From Tyto alba (taxonomy: Eukaryota; Chordata; Aves; Strigiformes; Tytonidae): a stretch of 64,000 nt of DNA. This document shows positions 49,501 to 61,500 of this stretch, one piece after another. The stretch's first letter is position 1. Every line of letters begins with the position of its first letter. The stretch is from positions 1,240,001 through 1,304,000 of the forward strand of contig NW_024881329.1 of assembly GCF_018691265.1 (NCBI RefSeq), written 5' to 3'. Both the position numbers and the translations under genes were made by a program. The notes beneath the pieces are model-generated. The model saw nothing but the letters and a program-made list of their open reading frames with translations. It ran no database searches and was not told where the DNA came from.

Positions 49501-52500
49501 TCATTTTGTTCAGACACTCTACGCAATCCTAGCAAGAGGCAGTCCTTGTCCTGTAGCACTTGAATCAGAACAGATGTAGCACATGAGAAGGGAGGGGTAA
49601 TGATCTCCTCCTCACTTTTTTTTAAGCTGGGGATCTGAGGCACAGTGCGACGCAGTGCCGGGCTTGCATCCCAGAGGGAGCTTGTGGGGCCACTGGCAAC
49701 CGAACCCACAGTGCTGTTCCAGGGGGGTGAAGTGACCTAATGCCACATGCTGAGAATCCAAGGCCGTGGGTAGTAGATCATCTTCACGCAGATGTGAGCG
49801 GAGCCCTAACAGCCTGTTGTTGGGCTGGGAGCCAGTTTCAGTCCCAGCGTTGCAGACTGGACACTGACATCACTCAGAATGTCAGAACGGCGGCTGTTTA
49901 CTGACCAGGAGCTGTATTCTACACCAGCAGTGTCCAGGCAGCGTCCCACGGAGCTCTGTCGGGCTGCCATTTAAATAGCAGCTTATTAAATGACATCCAA
50001 TTTGACTTTCCTTATTCTCTTTCTTCCCTTCTCCTTCCACCAGGAAAATTATTAGGGATTGAATTGTGTCAGGGGGCTGGGAGAATGGATCGCTCCAGAC
50101 ATGAGGAGACCTTTGAGTCAGGCTGGTCAGATGACTTGGACCCGGCAGATGATGATGAAGAGAAACGATTCTGTTCCATGATGGAGCAGCTTGGAGCAGC
50201 CCAGATGTTTGAAGAGTAAGTAGGGGAGTCTCATGGCATAACTTCTACCCTGTTTTGATCTTGTGATACCAAAACTTCAGAGTACCAGGAAAGACCAAAG
50301 ATGTGAACTGAGCTGCTTGCTCTCTGAAGCACTGCTTGGGCTTTCTGTACTGCTATCTTGGGTTTCCATATGCTTGGTAACAAACGCAGTGAAGTCTGGG
50401 TTTTCCCATCAGTTACCAATTCCTTTTAGTGCCGTGCTTTTTGCAAATATTTTCCCAAACTAGAGTTCATACCACGGCTGTAAAATGTAGCAGTTGGTGG
50501 CACGGAAGCCCATCTGCACACAGCAAACGAGAAGCGGCATATAAGGGTTAGACAAGGTAAGGGGGATGAGTGTGCTGCTGTTCCAAAATGTTGTGTGACT
50601 GCTCACATTTGTTCAGACAATCTTCGTTGTAAGAGTCCCTGTGAAAGAGAGTCTGTGAGATGCCAAGCTCAAGGGGCTGACTGGGACTGGGCTGATCTTG
50701 AAGAGTGTGAAAGGCTAAACTGGGCAAGGGATGCTCACCTGAGCCTTGAAACTTTATATTAATGCGCTTGCGTATGGCCCCAGTAGAGTCTGCTGGCCCC
50801 AGTGTCATCCAATTCTTTTTTTTAGGTCCTTCCCAAGTGAAGCATTATGCGTAACTGGGTCTTACTGATGCACATCTGCTGGGACTGGGGTGCCCAGCTG
50901 CACCTGTAGCAGCTCTTTTTTTTCAGGCATCCTAGTCCGACAGTGTTGCCAGTTTGCAGGGAGCAGCCCCGGTAGGGGCAGGAGGCGGACACCATGGGAG
51001 ACAGAAGCTGAGAGTGAAGGAGTTTATGGCTTTCAGAGCTGCATCTGTCACAAACCAGATTTTTTCTGTCTCATTTGCATTGTGATGCAGAGCACTCGCG
51101 TGTTTCTTTTAATGCTAAACAACTTCTCCTGACCTGAAAAATTCTGCGAAGCTGTTATGCCTCAAATAATGGGGTGACACTGTGAAAGATCATATTACTG
51201 TTCTGGAAAAACAGTGTCTGCTGTTTATAACTCTATTTTGAGAAGCATCAAGTCTGAAAGTGGTATTATTTATTTTGACCACTTGCAGTTTTATGCAATG
51301 AGTTCAGTAGCTACTTCATGTCATTCCTTTGTGCCAAGCCAGCTGTTGTAGAGAAGTAATATAAAAGAGAAGCTAGCTGGAGTCACAGCAGGGATGTGAA
51401 CTATCTTTGCTGGTTTTGCTAGAAATAAATAGTTTTGTTTACTAATGGGATTCAATATGTTCTTTTATCTAAAACACAAAGTTTTGATGAAGTGCTAGTA
51501 ACTTTTTCAACTTGGGACAGAAAAAGGAGGCTATCATGCAGTGGTGGCAGGAGGAATCAAGAGTTTTTTGGCTGGGTTTTTTTGGTTGTTTCACAAAGAC
51601 TATTAAAGGAGACAAATACGTAGACAAAGAAAAATACCTATTTGGATAATGCCTATAGGTATAATTATTCTGTATATTTCAAGGTGTTTCCTCCAAAGTA
51701 CTTAATGGATTTAAGAAAAGATTCAAAATAATAATAAAAAGCTTTTCCCTCAAAAGAAGCATGAAGTGATGTCTGCAGGCTTATGACTCTTTGGGAAGGA
51801 TTAAGTTTGTAAGTGCTGTGTTCCAGTTGTGATGAATTAAATGCCAAAACAGTCTAATCATTATTGGAGGCTCAGAAAAAGAAGACTGGGTTTTCAGGGC
51901 TTCCTCTACTATTATTCTGATGTGACACCTGAGCAAAGTTGCTTCTTTTTTCTTGTGCCTCAGTTTTCAAACCTGTAAAATAAATAAAGGAGGACAGTAG
52001 CATCTACCAGTACAATCCTGGTGTGAGAAAACCACCTTTGTGATGTGTGCTAAAATCCCTGGGCTGTAACAGTTTGCTGCTTGTCCATAGCTCACAGCAG
52101 ATTTGCTGAATGTTCATCTCTTCGAGTCTTGGTTTAGACACCAAATGTGTTATTACTGAATACTTGGAAAAATAATCATTCCAGGTTTGCTTTCTAGCTG
52201 ACTTTTCTTTTCCTCTTTCAGATAAATTCCTTTATTTTAACCTCGCAGTAGATCTCACTCCACATGTGTGCTCTATTCCTGTCCAGCTTCCCTCTTCACT
52301 ATGATGGTGTCATGGAGGTTGTCCCAGGAGAAGGGCAGTTGGTCTGCCCTGAGTGAGTGTTGGAGTTGGAATAATAGGCCGTAAGATGACACAGAAACTC
52401 ACTTGCTTTCCTTCTCTCTTGTGTGCTTGCTCCAGTCCACGTGAGATTCGGGAGCTCTGGGCTCGGCTACGAAAGGAGCGTCCAGAGCTCTTATCCAATT

Positions 52501-55500
52501 TTGAAGAGTTTCTGTTGCGTGTTTCATCATACATAAGGGAGGTGAATCATGAAAAGGAGTCTATGGAACAGGCGTTGAAGCGGTAAGGAGACCTTCATGG
52601 CCATTTACTGTCAGCAACCAGCTGATAGTTGGATGCTTCCTCAAATGCAAGGAGAGACTGCGTTGCAGGTTGCAGAGATTTTTCTTGCTGCAATAAAATG
52701 ACTCTTTATCTTGAGCTGATCCCCACAGGTTTGTTTTGCATCAATGTCCACCCATAACATTTGGTCTGGTTAAAATCCCACTCAATGCCACACAGCAGTT
52801 AGTGGGAGTCTGTTTCCCCACTCCTCCTCTCCTGTTTCCTTTCTGTATTCTCATTCTCTCTCCTGACCTGCGTGCACCGTGCCTTTTGTAGGAAGGAGAC
52901 AGACCATGACCGAGAAGTCAGGTGCCTTTATGAAGAAATGGAGCAACAGATCAAAGCAGAAAGGGAGAGGCTGATCTGCCAGGTACCCCATCTCTCTTGG
53001 CTGAAGTCAAACTTTCTCTGATCTGAAACAGAGGTGGTGGCTCACCTGGCCATGGAACAGCTGTTTCTGTGCTGGGTGCTGTATGCACAGCTGTGTATCT
53101 TTACCTCTGTAGGAGGCACTGAGACATGACAGGAGTAACCTGCTCCAGAAGGAACTGTGCAGCAAAGAGCAGGAGCTGGAGAAAATCCTCTACCGCCAGA
53201 AGAAGGTAACAACACCCAAATCCTTTCTGAAGAAGCACATCCCCTTCTGCTGTCTTTCTGCTAAGGCCTTTTCTGACTGAGAATGGTTTTCGTCTGCTGA
53301 GGGTTGGTACTAGCTAAGCTTGTACTAGCTAGTCTAGTTCTCTCCTGTTTCTGAAAGTGTTGAAGTGGTTTGTCAAGTGGTTGGTTGGTCTTCAACTGTA
53401 ATGTCTTCCTGTGAATGTTTTGTCCATGCATTTTCTTATCAGCCTTGTCTTCCCTTGGCACAATCTTCTTATCAGCTGTACATAACTATTTGGCAAGGAA
53501 GACAGGATAAACATTTGGAAGTTGTGAATTTGGAGTCTTTTTTGGTGTGTAAGAAAGCTGTGCATGGATGTACAAGACCCAAATTTCTCTCATTTGTGTT
53601 TTCTGGCAGCCCCAGAATAATCCAGAGTGAACAGTTCTGTGATGTGTAGAGCTCTACATACTGTATATTTGCATTTCAGCACCTAATGATGTACTGATTA
53701 ATCAGCCACAAAAAAAGATCAAAGCAGAAACTTTCCTTTAGCCTGCTGTCCCTGGCACGGACATGTCTATGGGATGGTCCGTTTTGCATGTCTTTTTCCT
53801 TTTTGTCTGAAGAACTGAGATATGACCCCCACAGAAACAAGTCACGGGAGGTACCTGTAAGATGCTGGTGACTGGGGATATCCAAGTTGGATACCTAGAT
53901 GTGATGTTGACAAAACAGCACTTCTCCTAAATCGTCAGGTCATTGTGCAGCAGCTGGAAAAGCCAGCAAAACTTAGGTACCATCAGGAAGGATATTGAGA
54001 ATAAGATAGAGGATGTAATTTTCCTGCTGCCTGCACCCTTGATGTGCCTCAATTGGTGTGTGCAGTTCTGGTCTCCTCTCTGTCCTTCTTAAGTATGAAG
54101 GTACAGAGAACTAATATGATTAAGGAAATGAAGCATCTGCCTTAGGAAGAGAAACTAGGAAAGCTTAGACTTGATATTGGAGAGAAGGAGACCGAGGGAA
54201 GATACAAGTGAGCTTTATGGACTCAGGAAGGTGGTGGATAAAGTCCAGATAGAACTGTTATTCCCTAAGTCCTGCAACAGCAGAAGTGAGGGACATTCAC
54301 TGAGACCAGTATGAATTTGATTTAGAAGAGCATACTTCTTTACACAGAGATTAGTGCTGGATATTTTTGCCCCAGGAGGCAGGCAGTATCAGCAGTTCAA
54401 AAATGAATTGGACAAACAAATGGACAACAGGCACATAGATGTTTATTAAAAGGAGGAGGAGTCAGAGATGTGGTCTCTAACGTCTCTAGGCCAGGGACCA
54501 CAGATGCTGGGGGTCTATGAGGGGAATGGGCCGTCATTTGGTGTCCAGGCATGCTCTTCCTAGGTAGCATCTCCTCTTGCAATGGGTCAAGGTAGAGTGC
54601 TGGGCTACATGGACACTTATTCTTACTCAGATAGTCATTTCTGATCCTCTTAACTCTGAGGCTTGTACTAAGCTATGTGGATAATCAGGTCCCTCTTGTG
54701 GCGTAAGACCAGTATTGTGATCATGCTGTTCTACAGCATCACTCCCAAGTACAGGCAACGTAAATGGGAGACTTGTGTGTGATAGAGATTTCTTAGGGAG
54801 GGGCACGTGTGCTTTGCTTAAAGCCTGTCCCCTCACTTCCTGAAAGATCCAGAGGCTGTGAGCAGCTGTTGCTGTTTCTTGGTCTCAACTCCACTGCTCA
54901 GCACATGTGGTCATGCTCAAATTTTCCCTGATGTCCAAAGGACTGGAAGTCCCCAGACAAAGCTGGGTGTGACTTGTGCTTATAGCCTCAGCGGGGAGAG
55001 ATGTGGGACTTGAGTTTCAAGGAATCTAGGAAAGGTCAGCTCTGTTCACTCCTGCTCACAACTGTTGTATGTGTGTGCTGGCAGAGAGCGGGGCAGGAAG
55101 GAAAAAGCACTTTATCTCGTGCCCTAGTGTGCTGCTTTACTTTCCTTTTGAGAGGGGGAGAAGGTAGGCTGAGAGAAAGGCAAGCTGAAGGTAAAAATGT
55201 GGAGGCTGACTCTGCCACTTACTACCCTGGTCAGGACTGATTCCTGGTGCTCTCTGGTTTCAAGCATTGATTGTATAATTTTTGTTTTGGGGCTGTAAGT
55301 TCTCAGAGGGGTACCACAATTTCTGTGTAGCACCAGCTTCAGCAGAGGGCCCTGGTTAGCTGATATGGCTGGCTAGTTACTGAAGTGTCAGTATGACCCT
55401 TCTTGTGATGCCCTACTTGTGACCTGAGATGGGCGGGCTTGCTGCATCTGTCTCTGACTCTTTCCCATACTACACCAGCCATTTGTGAGGAATCGCATCA

Positions 55501-58500
55501 GTGGTTGAGTACATGACTGCAGGCTGTGAACTTCCCAAATCAGGCTTGTTAGTTGTGCTGGGGTCTTGTGCTGCCTAGAGTGCAGCTGTGCCCCAGTAGC
55601 ATTTAAACAACATCTCTAGCCCGAGGTTTGGTCTCCAACAGTAGTAAAGACCACCCAATCACTTGACTTTCCAGGTGTAGTGTGAGATACCCCTACCACC
55701 TCGATATATCCCCCTTTCAGCTGCCATGAGTTTAGGAAGTCCTCAAAGTAGAGGTTGCATTTCAACAACAGTGTTTAATAAATCCAGACAGACATACCCC
55801 TGCTTTCGCCCAAATCTTTCCAGTCCTCCTTTGACCCTCGTCTGAGCAGGACCTGACACCTTCATTTGCACTTTGATTTCTACAATACCTGACAGCAGCA
55901 AGCTCCTCATGCTGCCTGAAGCACTTCCTCAGCTATGCCTGACTAATTGCATTGCCTGCTCCCCAGTGCTGGCATGATGAGAAATAATTGCTTCCACTTC
56001 ACCTTCTTGATGCCACTGGTGGTCCTGTAGACCTAAGTCATGTTTACCTCCCTTCTGCCTCATTGTTTACACCTGCTTTTTCAACTTGTTTTTACAGGCA
56101 TGATGGTAGCACAAACCCCTTCCTCTCCGTGTTTAACCCCTCCTCCTCCTCTCCCATTGCAGCTGGAACATCAGCTACAGTCGCTGAACTCAGAGCAGCT
56201 GGAGACCCGTGTGCAGAATGAAAGGCTCCGGCACCTGAATGAAAATCTGCTGGAAGAACTGGAGAAAAGCAAATGGGAGCTGGAGGCAGTGAAGGGGCAA
56301 TTACAGAAGCTCCAGAAAGAGGCTCAGCTTCAGCAAGAGCAGAAGGACAGGTGGGAACGGGCAGGGAAGGGGTTGTCAGGGCAGGGACCCAGTCAGAGAA
56401 GGAACGATAGACTAGTTAAAGAATAAGGATCTCTAATTAGAAGCTTTGGTCTCATCAGAGGATTGCCTGTCTCATCTTGAAGAAAAAAAAGTAACATCCC
56501 AGTGGTCTTAAGGGCGAAACAGGGAATGATACTGCTACCTCCCACCTGCCTTGAGTGGGAAATTAATATGTTCCTTGTTATTTGGCTAGAAAAGCAGTAA
56601 AAAAAAAAAATCTGTAAAAAAATACAGATGTATCTCCGCCTAAAGGAGGCTTCTCCTCCATGTATTTCCAGTTCATTATCACCTCTATAAAGTTCCTACA
56701 GATCCTCTTCTTACCACTTGTGTTCCTGTTTCTGGGCTTAATCTAATAATACTCAGCTAAAACATTGGGATGTTTCAGATCCAGATGGCAGTGAGCATCC
56801 TTCCCATCTCTAGCAGCTGAGGAACCTGGAGTGTGGAAGGAGAAAATGGGTTGCCTGCCCTCACGTTGGAGGAGAGTGGGGCTGCTGGGGACAACCCAGC
56901 CATCCCAGCTCTCACGGCAGTGCTGCTTCCCCTCAATCCTCCTCTCATAGGGCAGGCCCTTATCTTTGAGAATACCGTAAGTGTCCCTGAGAAAGGGATC
57001 TTTGTATTTCTTCTCCCATTAACTTATTTCCCCTTTTAAAATCCCCTTTGCCCAGGGATGTGTTTAGAGTCTCCAAGAACATGCAGAAAGAGAAGCAAAG
57101 CCTCCTTCGGCAGCTGGAGCTCCTCAGGTAAGAACAAGGCTGGGGAAAATGCTGAGCTCTTGCGCGTGTAAAAGGGTCTGAGGTTTCAGCACTGTGCCTG
57201 TTTCTCTCACAGAAGGCTATGGGAGTATATTCAAGTGGTGCTCAGACACTGCTTGTTTTTCTAGGTCCAGACAGAGTTGTGCAATCTGGCCACCTCTGGC
57301 AGAGTACAGGCTTATTTCACCAAGTAATTCCTCCACTGGAGGAATGCAGTCTTTCCTGATGGCTAAGGGGACCATGTGGAGCCCGTTACCTGAGCTGGGA
57401 TACACAGAAATTCCAACGTGTCTGACAGTAAATAACATCCTTCTCTGTGTCCCAAGCAACCTTTCTGTTCTAGCTTTCAAATGTTGGTCTTTACTCCATT
57501 TTTGATGAGTGCTTCATTGTGTCTCTCCTGTGTCTTCCCTTGGAGCAGAGAGATGAACAAGAAACTTCGAGATGAGCGAGACGTTTTTGAAGCCAAGAAG
57601 CTGGTTAGTCTAAGAAAGAAAATCCTAATTCCCAACCACCCTCCTTTCATCTGCTGCTGTTGCTGTCACCACTCGGGGGCCTGTCACTTCCATGGGGGAC
57701 AATGACCTGGGCTGAGGAGGCCTGTTGTGGTGCTTAATACAGACTCTGCAGCACCTCTCCGCCCGTGCTGGAGACAAGCTCTGCCGGTTGCCGTTGCCAG
57801 CTGCCCGGGTTTAACCCAAGGCGCGTTAGCGTGTGACTGACACGCAGCCCGGTGCAGGGCTGCAGCGGCTGCTGCCTGCTGCACACGTGGGGTCTGTGCA
57901 TTGTGACAGGCCCTGGGCACGTGCGAGGAGGGGAGTGACGCGGGATGCATCCCTGGAGCTGGGTGGTGAGGAAGAAGATGGATTCCCTCATGCGCTGCCA
58001 GCTGACTGGGGGGTGGAGGGACATGGGAAGGTTTTGGAGTTTCTCTGACCCTTTGAGTTAGTAGCAGATGTTTTCAGATGTTCCTCTGGGGCAGCTCCCC
58101 ATCCCTGTGAACTCTGCTGGGGTGGAGGTGCAGCAGTGAGCCTTGTGTCACAGGGCTAGGAGAGAGCAGGGGGCCTCTGACATCTGGAACAGTCAACTCC
58201 ATCTCTGGCCTTTCCCAGTCTCCAAGATAAGTACGAATACGTGATCTATTTTTAATTCTTATTATTTTTTAATGAAAAAGTCTTTGTGTTCCCAAATGTC
58301 ACTGGCAAGGCTGCTCTATTGCTCTATGCTCTTTTTGGACCCCTGTGTCTTTGCCTGTTCTGCCACCATGCCCCACTTGAAGATCTGGAAGTAGCTGCCT
58401 TGCAGTGAGGACAGGCAGTGGTAGGCTGAGAGATACTTTGTGGCTGGGGTGTAAGGGCACATGGAAGGGAGCACAGGGATTGTGCCCAGAGAGGGGATGA

Positions 58501-61500
58501 GATGCCCTGCTAGGGGAGAGGCTGGAGTTGTTCTCCAAGTGGAGCAGCAGCTGTATAAAATAACTTCAGTAACTGTTTTGGATGGAGGTGAGGTGTGTGT
58601 GCATGTGCCTTTGTGTGTGTGTTTCTGAAATCTGAAAGAAGATTTTTGTTTTTTTTTCTTTCCCCCTCACCCCCATTTTTAAATCTGCTGAGCATGTATG
58701 TGCACCAAGAGCTTCCTGCTCCTTCTTGGAGAAGTAATAAACACGGTCACTCTCTAGCAGAGTCCAGTGCAAGCATCTGCTGAGCATGTATGTGCACCAA
58801 GAGCTTCCTGCTCCTTCTTGGAGAAGTAATAAACACAGTCACTCTCTAGCAGAGTCCAGTGCAAGCAGGCAAAGAAGATGGTTTGTCCTCCTCTTTCCAT
58901 GTGTAGTGGTTCATCAGCTTCTGGGTTCCTGTGGGTGGGGTGGGTGGCCCGTGGAGACCACAGTTCAGGTATGTACCTCCACGTGTGCAAAGCTTCTCTG
59001 CTTCTCCTCTAGTCTCCTTTGCCTCGCTAGGTCCTGCTCAGGACTGCTCTGAAACACGACAGTTTGAGCTGGACCTAAGGGAGAGCCTAGCAGAGAGAGT
59101 CATAGCACAGAGGAACCGCTTTCTCCCTTCTCCCCCTGCCAGCAGTAGGGATGGGGCAGCAGGGTGAACTCCACCTACCACCACTGCTCATCTGGCAAAG
59201 CTGTGTCATGCTGGGCACACGAAGCCTGTATTGGAGTACGTTTTTCTCCTTTGTCAGCCAGGACATCTTGTTGGCCACTCCGGTTTCAGTCCCCAGGAAA
59301 GCAGGGCTCCAAGGGATTGCAGAGATGCTGCAGAAGATCTGCTGTCCAGCCTGTCCCACTGTAAGGGGGAGAGAAAATAGCAATCCTTCCCTGCAGCAGC
59401 AAAAAGGAGAGTCCAGCCTTCTGATGGGGAACCCTAGTGTGTGACACACTCTCTGCCAGAGAGCCAGAGACTATCAATGTTTTTACAGGCTAAAAAGAAA
59501 CCCAAGGCCTTAACACCCTCTGCTAGTGCTGGGAAGAGTTGTGTTATTTCTGTGAAATGAAGGCGTGATCAACAGGGGTTCTTTCATAGCAAAGATTTTG
59601 AAGTGGTTGGAAAGAGTTGGGCTGATAGCAATCCACCCACTGCTGCTTTGCACTTCTCAGTGCCCAGTTTAATACCTTGCTCTTCATAAGAGTTTCCAGT
59701 CCTGGCAGACCCTGGCCCCACAGCACAGTAGGGCACTGTTTTGCCCCAGTGGTTAAGTGACAGATAGCAATGTGTGGCTGTTTCTGCCTGTGTGCAAACC
59801 ACTGCTCAGGGGTTGCGGGTTCAGCTTCACACCCATGGCCCACCTGGCCATGGAGTTATGCTTGCATGCTGTCTGTTGACAGAGCAAATCTCATGTTTGC
59901 TCATCATGAAGAATATTTTGGGACTCTGACTACGTTGGACACGTATTCTGCTGATAAACTAGAATTTTTCTTCTCTCACTGGTAAACCAGAATCTTGCCC
60001 ATCCAAAATGCTTGTACATGTGCTGCTGTTGTTGTTGTGGAATCCTTGCTATTGTGTGTTGTACAGCTGCGATGTTGTGTCTGTCCCTTTACCAGTCTGG
60101 TGAAAAGCCAAATGCTACACAAACCTGGCAGGCCAATAAAATATGGCAGAACCAATGGCAAATCACGCCCTGTTGTTTCTCCTTTCTTACCCAGGTATGT
60201 ACAGGCTGTTTCCTCTCCAGGTATGGTGGTGCCAGAGCAGATTGCCTGGGAGTCCCTTTGCTCCACAGGTGACTTGAAGGTTGCCACTCGGCTCCAGTGG
60301 GCTGTAACGCAATTTCTTTTTTCCTGTGTGTCTTGAGAGTAACCTGCTCAAACCCTGAAAACTTCCTCCTCCATCCCCACTGGAGAACCACTGGTTGGCT
60401 GAACCACAGCCTGAGACCAGTGTTGACCAAAGGGTCACTCTGCATTTGAGTATCCTTTGCCTTGGAAGATAGCGCTCCACAGTTGTGAGCCTCTCAGTGC
60501 TGAATTGTTTCTGTGGCTGGAGCTTCTCCTGAACACCAGTTTTATGTGTAAAATGTTTTGGTTTTTTGTTGTTTTTTCCCCAAAGTTCCTAGTTGTGTGA
60601 GGCCCTCTGTGGAGTCCAGAGAGTCTCCTTTTGTCGGACTGCATTGCAGTAAAAGTGTCTAGGGAGTTCTGTCCAACAGAGCAGCTTCTTAATTTTTTGC
60701 TTTTTAAAATAAGCGAGTGGTTATGGAAGAAATAGTCTTCGTAGTCCTGCCCTGGACTGTGAGCAGCACTAAAGAAGGCCTGTCCAGAGCTGCCTGCAGG
60801 TGTTTGGTCAGTTCAGAACTGCTGCCAGAGACAGATCTGGCAGGCTGCAAACTCTTCTTTCCCCACCTTTACCCCCAGAAATAACTTGTGAGGACGTGTC
60901 AGAAATCTCCAGACTTCCAGAGCGAGTACATCTCCCTTTCCCCCAGGGCCGAGGTGATGGGCACCTTGCCACGCTGTCTCCCACTTTGCGCTTTGTGTGT
61001 GTAGTCAGAGCAGTTAGCCAGTCCATTTCGGGCTTTAGCACTGCATTTGTTGGAGCTGGTAGGTCAATCCTTTCTCTCTGCCACAGGCATTCCTGCGTGG
61101 TCTCAGTTGCTCACCGTTGACTGCTGGGGATGACAAAGCTGCTGTATGGTGGGGGGAAGAGGGTGGTGAGAGGAGTTGTCCTACTTTCTCCTTCTCTCTG
61201 GGGAGCTGGTAAACAGTGGCTGTAGGAAGTGTGTAGTCGGAGGTAAGTAGGAGGAAGGCGTGGAGAGGGATGTTCGTGTAAGGCAGAAGAGCATGTGCCA
61301 TTGCCCTTTGCAGGGCAGTCTCCTTCCTTCCCTGTGGTGCCTGTGCAGCTCTGGGTGAGCACTGGTGGAGGAGGGGATCTAGTGCCTTCTGATGAACGGG
61401 CAGGTGGTTTGTCCCACGAAACATCAGCATAATAAAGAGGCAGGTGGGGAAAGAGCAGTTCAGCTGTGAGGCCAAGTGGGGAACAAGCCACAGAAATCAA

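Larger units (their letters stand above)
47247..50043 (+). other. CRACR2B: CRACR2B intron, about 2.8 kb
   Basis: Intron between the second EF-hand exon and the acidic-linker exon. It holds MIR-like remnants at 48878-48958 and 49076-49130, and a possible third antisense one near 49620-49700. No coding exon was recognised. Confidence 0.75.
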
